A DNA stretch of 64,000 nucleotides from Pirellulales bacterium (GTDB taxonomy: Bacteria > Planctomycetota > Planctomycetia > Pirellulales > Thermoguttaceae), in the NCBI GenBank assembly GCA_016936015.1, contig JAFGPV010000085.1, forward strand, positions 18,963 to 82,962, written 5' to 3'. Made by a program: the position numbers and the translations under genes. This document shows, in pieces, positions 51,040-58,104 of this stretch. The first letter of the stretch is position 1; the number at the start of each line of letters is the position of its first letter. The notes under the pieces were generated by a model. It searched no databases and was not told the origin of the DNA. It saw only the letters and a list, made by a program, of their open reading frames with translations.

Positions 51040-51222
51040 CGTTTATCCTCCCTTTGCTCATCTACAGCCATCCACAAAATACCCATCAGAACCAACCAGC
51101 TTACCATTTTCCTAGGTGCCTTGCCAAGCCATGTTTTTGGTCATTTATCGTCTATCAACGAGTATGCCACTGCCCTTGAGCGGCTCAAAACTGCTTGAAT
51201 GACAGTCTTTTCCAGCTTTCTG

Positions 51223-52191
51223 CTACACGTCGCTGGTCAGTCGATCGTAGAAATCGACGTAGCAATCCCGTTTCTCGCCCGAGCGGGCCTGGATGGCTGT
51301 GCGGGGATGTTCGTTCAATTGGCCGGTGACGTTGTATTGGGGATAGGGGCCCCATTCGACCTTCTGCGACAGCGGCAGCAGGTGATCCTGGATGACCCGC
51401 CAGATGGGGCGGATGCGGAACTTCGGGTTGCGCAGAAAGCCGATCAGCAGTTCCATCGGGCAGTTGCCGGCCCCGCGGCCCAAGCCCATCATCGAGGCGT
51501 CGACCCGGTTCGCCCCGTGAATGATCGCCTCGATCGTGTTGGCGAACGCAAGCTGCTGATTGTTATGAGCGTGCATTCCAACCTCCTTGCCGGTGTCCTT
51601 CGCGTATTGCAGATATTTTTTGACCAGCAACTCGACCGTTTCGGCGTACATCGAGCCGTAGCTGTCGACCACCACGATCACGTCGGCCGGCGTGGTGGCC
51701 AACACCTCCAGCACCTGGTCGATCTCCTGCTCCTTGGCGGTCGTCACCGCCATCAAGTTCGCCGAGACCTCGTAGCCCTTGTCCTTGGCGTCCTTGATCA
51801 TGTCCGCCGCCTCGGAGACCTGAGGAGCGTAAAACGCCACGCGGAGGAGACTCAGCACGCTCTGGTCTTTCGGCAGGACGTCGTGCCGCCAGTCGGTCTT
51901 GCCGGCGTCGATCATCGCCGAGAGCTTCAGGTCGGAGGGATTCTCGCCCACGATCCGCCGCAGATCGTCTTCGTCGCAATGTTTCCAGGCGCCGAACTTG
52001 TCCCTGGCAAACATCTTTTTGTCGGCCTTGTAGCCGATCTCCATGTAGTCGATCCCGGCCTCGACGCAGGCCATGTACACCGCCCGGACAAAGCCGTCGT
52101 CAAACAGGTGGTCGTTGACCAGGCCGCCGTCGCGGATGGTGCAGTCTAAAACTTTCAAGGCCGGCCGATAGGTGATCCAGGGGGCTGTCAC
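51223..52191 (-). CDS. DRE-TIM metallolyase-like aldolase
   Basis: A 322-residue TIM-barrel protein. The metal-binding opening is LKVLDCTIRDGGLVNDHLFD (residues 13-32; DxTxRDGG). Later strands carry MEIGYKADKKMF, MIDAGKTDWRHDVLP and VVVDSYGSMYAETVE. The Mn2+ histidine pair MHAHNNQQLAFANTIEAI is followed by GLGRGAGNCPMELLIGFL. This is the 4-hydroxy-2-oxovalerate aldolase/HMG-CoA-lyase superfamily, labelled 'aldolase catalytic domain-containing' in planctomycetes; the substrate is unknown. It is divergent from a histidine phosphatase 217 bases away. Confidence 0.9.
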   Translation of the reverse strand: MTAPWITYRPALKVLDCTIRDGGLVNDHLFDDGFVRAVYMACVEAGIDYMEIGYKADKKMFARDKFGAWKHCDEDDLRRIVGENPSDLKLSAMIDAGKTDWRHDVLPKDQSVLSLLRVAFYAPQVSEAADMIKDAKDKGYEVSANLMAVTTAKEQEIDQVLEVLATTPADVIVVVDSYGSMYAETVELLVKKYLQYAKDTGKEVGMHAHNNQQLAFANTIEAIIHGANRVDASMMGLGRGAGNCPMELLIGFLRNPKFRIRPIWRVIQDHLLPLSQKVEWGPYPQYNVTGQLNEHPRTAIQARSGEKRDCYVDFYDRLTSDV

Positions 52192-52372
52192 AAGTGGCTC
52201 CTTTGATGGGCAGTGGGTACTGCAATAAGGAAATACAGAGTTCGTGCATTGAGTTCCTTGCTCTTTAATTGTTGTTTACCAATAATGTAGAGTCAAATTA
52301 AGATACTGGCACTAACGGGGGGGGTGAGCCGGCCATGAAATAGAAAAGGACGCACAGATTCCTTGCGTAGCC

Positions 52373-52408
52373 TCCACTGCCCACCGTCCACTACCTACTG
52401 TCCACTCC
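52373..52408. repeat. CACTGCC-type heptamer array ending at a start codon
   Basis: CCACTGCCCACCGTCCACTA and following units: five or so G-poor heptamers. The last base is adjacent to the ATG of the histidine phosphatase gene (52409), replacing any Shine-Dalgarno sequence. Confidence 0.85.
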
Positions 52409-53038
52409 ATGCACCTCTACCTGATCCGCCACGGCGAGAGTGTCTACAACGCGGAGGGCCGGATTCAGGGCCATTCCGACGTGCCACTGTCGGAGCTAGG
52501 GCGGCGGCAGGGTCGGGCCGTGGCCGAGGCTCTGGCCGCTCAGCCCGTCGAGGCCCTGCACGCCAGTCCGTTGCGCCGGGCGTATCAAATGGCGGAGATC
52601 CTGGCCGCCCGACTGGGCCTGCCGATCCGCACCGACGACCGGCTGAAGGAGATCAACGTGGGCATATTTCAAGGTCAACTCCGCCGGGAACTCGATCAGA
52701 CCTATCCCGTGGAGTTGGCCCATTGGACAAGCGAAGATCTGGACTACGCGCTGCCCGGCGGCGAGACGCGCCGTCAACTGATCGTCCGCGGCCGGGCCGC
52801 CATTGAAGAGATCGTCGGAGAAAAATTCCAACACGTCGCCGTCGTCTCCCACGGCCGGCTCTTGATGATGACCCTGAAATCGCTGCTGGCGATGCCGCTC
52901 GACGAACCGCCGTTCTCCCTACAAAACGGTTCGATCACCACCGTACAATACAACAACGCCGGCCGGTTCGAACTGGTCGCACTCGACGAAGTGGAACATC
53001 TCCGCGGCGTGGGCCTGTCCGGCAGCGGGGACTTGTAA
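52409..53038 (+). CDS. Histidine phosphatase (phosphoglycerate-mutase-like)
   Basis: A 209-residue protein with the RHG motif at the start (MHLYLIRHGESVYNAEGRIQ). Next come the second catalytic segment LHASPLRRAYQMAEILAARL, the Glu-containing LKEINVGIFQG and the C-terminal His motif VAVVSHGRLLMMTL. The pattern matches the broad-specificity PhoE/GpmB-like branch of the histidine phosphatase superfamily. The reaction is phosphate ester hydrolysis through a phospho-His intermediate; the substrate is unassigned. It is followed by fumC after 11 bases, and the two may be co-transcribed. A heptamer array lies directly before the ATG. Confidence 0.92.
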   Translation: MHLYLIRHGESVYNAEGRIQGHSDVPLSELGRRQGRAVAEALAAQPVEALHASPLRRAYQMAEILAARLGLPIRTDDRLKEINVGIFQGQLRRELDQTYPVELAHWTSEDLDYALPGGETRRQLIVRGRAAIEEIVGEKFQHVAVVSHGRLLMMTLKSLLAMPLDEPPFSLQNGSITTVQYNNAGRFELVALDEVEHLRGVGLSGSGDL

Positions 53039-53049
53039 GAGGATGAACC

Positions 53050-54474
53050 ATGGACAACACCCGCCTTGAACGCGATGCACTAGGTGAGATTCGGCTGCCC
53101 GCCGAGGTTTATTACGGGGCGAACACACAGCGGGCCGTGGAGAATTTTCCGATCTCCGGGCGGCCGCTGCCGGGGGAATTGATCCACGCCCTGGGGCTGG
53201 TCAAATTGGCTGCCGCCACGGTCAACCGCGACTTGGGAAAATTGACCGGCTCGGGAAAAAATCCGCTCTCGAACGAACAGGTTGCGGCCCTGCTGGCGGC
53301 CTGCCGCGAGGTGATGGAGGGGAAATTCGACGGCCAGTTTCCCGTCGACGTCTTTCAGACCGGATCGGGCACCTCCAGCAACATGAACGCCAACGAGGTG
53401 ATCGCCAACCGGGCCATCGAGTTGTCCGGAGGCGACCGGTTCCAACCGGAAAAGACGATCCATCCGAACGATCACGTGAACATGGGACAGAGTTCCAACA
53501 GCGTCTTTCCCACGGCGATTCACGTGGCCGTGGCATCCGCGATCCGCAAGGAATTGTTGCCGGCACTGGCGGCCTGCGGAAAGGTCCTCTCGGAAAAGGC
53601 CCGGCAGTGGCAGAAGGTGCTGAAGATCGGTCGGACGCACCTGGTCGATGCCACGCCCCTGACGCTCGGGCAGGAGATCGGCGGATTGGCCCGGCAGTTG
53701 GAACTCTCGGCGGATCGGGCGACGGAAGCGGTCCGGGCACTCAGGGAACTGCCGATCGGCGGCACGGTGATCGGCACCGGCATCAACACGCATCCCCAGT
53801 TCGGCCGCCGGGTGGCTGAATTCCTCGCCGCCGCCACGGACATTCCCTTCGTCGAGGTGGCCGACCATTTCGAGGCCAACGCCCAGCGCGACGGCCTGGT
53901 CCAATGCCACGGCCTGATCAAAACCATCGCCGTGTCGCTGTTCAACGTAGCGAACAACGTCCGCTTGCTGGCCTCGGGTCCCCGCTGCGGTTTCTACGAA
54001 ATCAAACTCCCCGACCTGCAACCCGGCAGTTCGATCATTCCCGGCAAGGTCAATCCGGTCCTCTGCGAGAGCCTGATGCAAGTCTGCGCCCGGGTGCTGG
54101 GCAACGACGCGACGATCACGCTGTGCGGCGCCGCCGGGGGCCAGTTCCAGCTCCACGTCATGATGCCGGTCATGGCCGACGCGGCGTTGGAGAGCATCCG
54201 CCTGCTGGCTCGGGCGACCCGGGCGCTGACTGAGAAATGCCTTGAGGGCATGGAAGCCAACACCGAGGCATGCCAGTCGGCGGTCGAACGGAGCTTGGCG
54301 CTGGTCACGGCTCTGAACCCGCTGATCGGCTACGAGCAGGCCGCTGCCTTGGCCAAAGAGGCGTTCCGCAGCGGCAAGACGATCCGCGACCTCTGCCGTG
54401 AGAAAAACCTCCTTCCCGAGGAGCAGCTCCGCGCCGCCCTGGATCCCTGGCGGATGGTTCGGCCCGAAAAATAA
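53050..54474 (+). CDS. fumC: Class II fumarate hydratase
   Basis: A 474-residue enzyme of normal length (about 465). It starts with RLERDALGEIRLPAEVYYGA and NTQRAVENFPISGRP. Landmarks are TGSGTSSNMNANEVIANRAI, IHPNDHVNMGQSSNSVFPTA, GRTHLVDATPLTLGQEIGGL and the substrate signature GSSIIPGKVNPVLCE. It hydrates fumarate to L-malate in the citric acid cycle, without iron-sulfur clusters. It sits 11 bases after the histidine phosphatase. A convergent GYD-domain gene follows. Confidence 0.96.
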   Translation: MDNTRLERDALGEIRLPAEVYYGANTQRAVENFPISGRPLPGELIHALGLVKLAAATVNRDLGKLTGSGKNPLSNEQVAALLAACREVMEGKFDGQFPVDVFQTGSGTSSNMNANEVIANRAIELSGGDRFQPEKTIHPNDHVNMGQSSNSVFPTAIHVAVASAIRKELLPALAACGKVLSEKARQWQKVLKIGRTHLVDATPLTLGQEIGGLARQLELSADRATEAVRALRELPIGGTVIGTGINTHPQFGRRVAEFLAAATDIPFVEVADHFEANAQRDGLVQCHGLIKTIAVSLFNVANNVRLLASGPRCGFYEIKLPDLQPGSSIIPGKVNPVLCESLMQVCARVLGNDATITLCGAAGGQFQLHVMMPVMADAALESIRLLARATRALTEKCLEGMEANTEACQSAVERSLALVTALNPLIGYEQAAALAKEAFRSGKTIRDLCREKNLLPEEQLRAALDPWRMVRPEK

Positions 54475-54572
54475 TTCCCGTCAGAGCCAAATCATTCACT
54501 ACAGAGCCGGACCGTGTCGGGCCGGCGGAGGGACGCTATCCCGGGCCGGCACGGCCCGGCTCCGTACGCGGT

Positions 54573-54857
54573 TTACAAACCCGCGGTCATCTTGTCGAAG
54601 ACGTCCACCGTCACGGCCGGCGTCGTCGTAAAGCCGATGCCCGTGAGCTTGCTCAGCGCGACGGAGGTTTTCATTGCTTCTTCCAGGCCGGGGAAATCGA
54701 GGAGGAACACCAAGTCGTTCTGGCCGAGGGTCGCGTACATCATTTGGACCGCGCCCTGGTTCTCCTTGATGACGCTCAAGGCTTTTTTCGTGCGGTCGGG
54801 ACTGATGTCCTTCAGGGCCTGCGGGGTGTACTTGCCCGTGAGAATGAATGTCGCCAT
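54573..54857 (-). CDS. GYD domain protein
   Basis: A 94-residue cytoplasmic protein made of one GYD-type alpha-beta domain: MATFILTGKYTPQALKDISP and DRTKKALSVIKENQGAVQMM, with the YATLGQNDLVFLLDFPGLEE core. The family is common, small and of unknown function; its fold is ferredoxin-like. It lies between convergent fumC and divergent deacetylase genes. The ATG has AAGGAG nearby (about 54865-54870 on the minus strand), giving it a clear Shine-Dalgarno sequence, unlike many neighbours. Confidence 0.9.
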   Translation of the reverse strand: MATFILTGKYTPQALKDISPDRTKKALSVIKENQGAVQMMYATLGQNDLVFLLDFPGLEEAMKTSVALSKLTGIGFTTTPAVTVDVFDKMTAGL

Positions 54858-54958
54858 TGCGGAACTCCTTAGAGAAAAGGGTTGAAGATCGCGCCACGTC
54901 CCTTTTTATCCCGCCGCGTTTTGCCATTGTCAAGAGGCTAAAAGGCATGGTAGAGTTT

Positions 54959-55020
54959 TGTTGGTCGTCGGTCGTGGGTCGTTTGTCGATTTCCGCCGAC
55001 GACCCACGACCAACGAAACG
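54959..55020. repeat. GGTCGTS/GACCCAC inverted heptamer array ending at a start codon
   Basis: TTGGTCGTCGGTCGTGGGTC plus GTTTG is the left arm; CGACGACCCACGACCAACG is the right arm. They are reverse complements with a short loop. The array ends directly at the ATG of the deacetylase-like gene. Confidence 0.92.
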
Positions 55021-56016
55021 ATGATCCACGCAAACCGGCCTGCCTTTTTGATCACCGTCGATACTGAGGGGGACAATCTCTGGTCCCAACCGGGGACGAT
55101 CACCACCGAAAACGCCCGGTTTCTGCCGCGGTTTCAAGCCCTTTGCGAAAAATACGGATTCCGGCCGGTCTGGCTGACGAACTACGAGATGGCCCAGTGC
55201 CCGGCGTTTGTCGAGTTCGCCCGGGACGTGCTGCGGCGGGGCGCCGGCGAGGTCGGGATGCACCTGCACGCCTGGAATACCCCGCCCGAGACGCCGCTGA
55301 CGGACGACGACTACCGGCATCAGCCGTATCTGTACGAGTATCCCGAGCCGGTGATGCGCGACAAGATCCGCTTTCTGACGGACCTCTTGGAGGAACGTTT
55401 TGAGCGGAAGATGGTCAGCCATCGGGCGGGCCGCTGGGGACTGGACGCCGTCTACGCCCGGCTGCTGGCGGACCACGGCTACCGCGTGGATTGCTCGGTC
55501 ACGCCGTATTTAAGCTGGGCGGAATATCCGGGCGATCCGCACGGCCGGGGCGGGCCGGATTTCTCAGGCTTTCCGGAAACGCCCTATTATCTGGACCTCG
55601 ACTGGATCGACCGACCCGGCGACTCGCCCCTGTTGGAAGTGCCGGTCAGCGTGGCGCCGTCGCGCGGAGGACAGGTTGGCAACTTGTCCTACAATAAATC
55701 TTCGCTTTTCCGCCGCGCTTATCGCCGGTTCTTTCCGCCGCTGTGGAAGATGATCCCGCAAGACCGCCGTTTGAGCTTCCGAGGGATGCGAAAGATTTTG
55801 GATCATGCCCTGGCGAACCGTTGGCCGTGCGTGGAACTGGCGACGCACTCGTCCGAACTCATGCCCGGCGGCAGCCCGTTCTTCCGCAGCCGAGCCGCCA
55901 TTGAACGTCTCTACGGCCGGTTGGAAATTCTTTTCAGCGCGGCGGCCAAGGATTACAATGGCATGACGTTGGAAGCATTCCAGCGATCCCGTTCCGGAAT
56001 TCCAAGTTCGGAATGA
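55021..56016 (+). CDS. Polysaccharide deacetylase-like (NodB-type fold) protein
   Basis: 331 residues from ATG 55021; the frame upstream is repeat-derived. ITVDTEGDNLW (residues 10-20) carries the metal-binding Asp pair of carbohydrate esterase family 4. The region VGMHLHAWNTPPE supplies the His-x-His ligand site, and MVSHRAGRWGLDAVYARLL and VELATHSSELMPGGSPFF complete the fold. The usual substrates are N-acetylated polysaccharides. A palindromic repeat (55668-55692) encodes RGGQVGNLSY in the middle of the domain without breaking the frame. The gene is followed 60 bases later by a GH97 gene. No Shine-Dalgarno sequence is present. Confidence 0.8.
   Translation: MIHANRPAFLITVDTEGDNLWSQPGTITTENARFLPRFQALCEKYGFRPVWLTNYEMAQCPAFVEFARDVLRRGAGEVGMHLHAWNTPPETPLTDDDYRHQPYLYEYPEPVMRDKIRFLTDLLEERFERKMVSHRAGRWGLDAVYARLLADHGYRVDCSVTPYLSWAEYPGDPHGRGGPDFSGFPETPYYLDLDWIDRPGDSPLLEVPVSVAPSRGGQVGNLSYNKSSLFRRAYRRFFPPLWKMIPQDRRLSFRGMRKILDHALANRWPCVELATHSSELMPGGSPFFRSRAAIERLYGRLEILFSAAAKDYNGMTLEAFQRSRSGIPSSE
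55668..55692. repeat. GTAGGACAGGTTGNCAAC palindrome (in frame)
   Basis: AGGACAGGTTGGCAACTTGT followed by CCTAC is a near-perfect palindrome. A second copy (63467-63491) lies in non-coding DNA. Here the sequence encodes GGQVGNLSY of the deacetylase-like protein. Confidence 0.85.
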
Positions 56017-56076
56017 AGCTTGGCTGGAAACCAGCGAAATCCGGAAACCGCCGAACTAACTCCTAAGGAGAAGCTT

Positions 56077-58089
56077 ATGTCCTCGATGGAATCCCGCATC
56101 ATCGTTTCAATCTTATTGCTTGCCGGCTTTCTTTGCACGGTCTCTCCGCTTGCCGCGGTCGAGCCGCTTTCGGTTTCCTCGCCCGACGGGAATTTGACCG
56201 TCACGTTTTCTTTGAAGTCCGATTCCACGCTCTTCGCGCCCAACAACCGCGCCCATTATCGGGTAGACTACCGGGGCAACGCCGTTTTAGCCGATTCACC
56301 GCTCGGTCTCGACTTCATCGGCGGCCCTCTGGATATCGTTGCGACGCAGCGGCAATCGCACGACGCGACATGGGAGAACCGCTTCGGGGCGAAGCGGAAC
56401 GTCCCCGACCGCTACAACCAGTTGACCGTCTCCTTGCACGAGCGTGAAAAACCCGGCCGGCGCATGGACCTGATCTTCCGCGTTTATAACGAGGGCGTGG
56501 CCTTCCGCTACTACTTGCCGAAGCAGGAGGCAATGGAGAAATTCACGCTGAGGCATGAAAACACCGGATTCTACTTCGCCGCCGACGCGTCGGCCTTCGC
56601 TTTGAACATGGGCCGGTTCAACACCCACAACGAGGGCGAACATCTACCGATCAAACTGAGCGCCATCAAGCCCGATTCCATCATCAACCTGCCGCTGCTG
56701 GTACACGTTCCCGATGGCCCGTGGGTGGCGCTGCTCGAAGCCGATCTGACGGATTACGCCGGCATGTACCTGGGCGGCGTCCCCGGCGGCGCCCATGCAC
56801 TGCGGTGCAGGCTCTCGCCGACGCCCGGCCGGAAAGCGGATCAAGTGGTCGTGGGGACCACGCCCGCTGCCACGCCCTGGCGCGTCCTGATGATCGCACC
56901 GACTCCCGGCCGGCTGATCGAAAACAACTATCTCATCCTGAATCTCAATCCGCCCTGCGCCTTGGCCGACACTTCCTGGATCCAGCCCGGCAAGGCCGCC
57001 TGGGACTGGTGGTCCGGAAGTTTCGCCAAGGACGTCGATTTCAAGCCGGGCATGAACACGCCCACGATGAAGCACTACATCGACTTCGCCGCCGCCAGCC
57101 GCCTGGAATACATGCTGGTCGACGCCGGCTGGTGCCCCAGTGGAAAAGCCGAACGCTCGGAAGACATCCTGAAATACAAGCCCGAGGTCGACGTCCCCGA
57201 GATTATCGCCTACGGCAAGCAGAAGGGCGTAAAAGTGATGCTTTGGGTCGATTGGCTGCCGTTGAGCAAACAAATGGACGAGGCCTTCGCGCTCTATGAA
57301 AAGTGGGGCGCCTCGGGAGTTAAAGTCGATTACATGAACCGCGACGACCAGGAGATGGTCGGCTTCTACCACCGGTGCGTCCGCACGGCCGCCAAGCACC
57401 GGTTGGCGGTCGATTTCCACGGGGCCTACAAGCCCACGGGCCTGCGCCGCACGTATCCCAATCTGCTGACGCGCGAAGCCGTGATGGGCATGGAATACGG
57501 CAAATGGAGCAAGCGGATCACCCCGGAGCACGACGTGACGATCCCCTTCACCCGGATGTTGGCCGGTCCGATGGACTTCACGCCCGGCTCCTTCCTCAAC
57601 GCGGCCCGGGGACGGTTCAAGGTCCGGGACGTCGAGCCGATGTCGCAAGGCACCCGGGCCCATCAACTAGCGATGTACGTCGTTTACGAAAGCCCCCTGG
57701 TCATGGTCTCCGACTATCCCGAGGCGTACAAGAACCAGCCCGGGCTGGAATTCATCGAAAAAGTCCCCACTGTCTGGGACGACACCAAGGTCCTCAACGG
57801 CGAGCCGGCCCGGTTCATCACCGTCGTCCGGCGGAAAGACCAAACCTGGTACCTGGGGGCCATGACCAACTGGGACGCCCGCGACCTGGAACTCCCCTTG
57901 GACTTCCTCGGCCCCGGCGAGTTCGAGGTACAACTCTTTGCCGACGGTCCCGACGCCGACAAGGAGGCCGCCAGCCTTCGGATCACCACGCAGCGCGTCA
58001 ATGCCGACGACAAGCTCCACCTCCACCTCGCCCCCGGCGGCGGCGCGGCCGGCATCCTTCGCTTCGCTCAGGATGACCCTGATGAATAA
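56077..58089 (+). CDS. Glycoside hydrolase family 97 protein
   Basis: A 670-residue secreted enzyme from ATG 56077, with AAGGAG 7 bases upstream. It has a signal peptide (IIVSILLLAGFLCTVSPLAA), then an N-terminal beta-sandwich typical of GH97 (SVSSPDGNLTVTFSLKSD, GRRMDLIFRVYNEGVAFRYY) and a catalytic barrel with AAWDWWSGSFAKDVDFKPGM, YMLVDAGWCPSG, VMLWVDWLPLSKQ and GVKVDYMNRDDQEMVGFYHR. The Asp in GVKVDY is where retaining (alpha-galactosidase-like) members have their nucleophile, whereas inverting SusB-like members use a Glu pair elsewhere. The retaining type is therefore inferred. It releases alpha-linked hexoses from oligosaccharides in the periplasm. Confidence 0.92.
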   Translation: MSSMESRIIVSILLLAGFLCTVSPLAAVEPLSVSSPDGNLTVTFSLKSDSTLFAPNNRAHYRVDYRGNAVLADSPLGLDFIGGPLDIVATQRQSHDATWENRFGAKRNVPDRYNQLTVSLHEREKPGRRMDLIFRVYNEGVAFRYYLPKQEAMEKFTLRHENTGFYFAADASAFALNMGRFNTHNEGEHLPIKLSAIKPDSIINLPLLVHVPDGPWVALLEADLTDYAGMYLGGVPGGAHALRCRLSPTPGRKADQVVVGTTPAATPWRVLMIAPTPGRLIENNYLILNLNPPCALADTSWIQPGKAAWDWWSGSFAKDVDFKPGMNTPTMKHYIDFAAASRLEYMLVDAGWCPSGKAERSEDILKYKPEVDVPEIIAYGKQKGVKVMLWVDWLPLSKQMDEAFALYEKWGASGVKVDYMNRDDQEMVGFYHRCVRTAAKHRLAVDFHGAYKPTGLRRTYPNLLTREAVMGMEYGKWSKRITPEHDVTIPFTRMLAGPMDFTPGSFLNAARGRFKVRDVEPMSQGTRAHQLAMYVVYESPLVMVSDYPEAYKNQPGLEFIEKVPTVWDDTKVLNGEPARFITVVRRKDQTWYLGAMTNWDARDLELPLDFLGPGEFEVQLFADGPDADKEAASLRITTQRVNADDKLHLHLAPGGGAAGILRFAQDDPDE

Positions 58090-58104
58090 TCCGGACTTAC
58101 GGTT

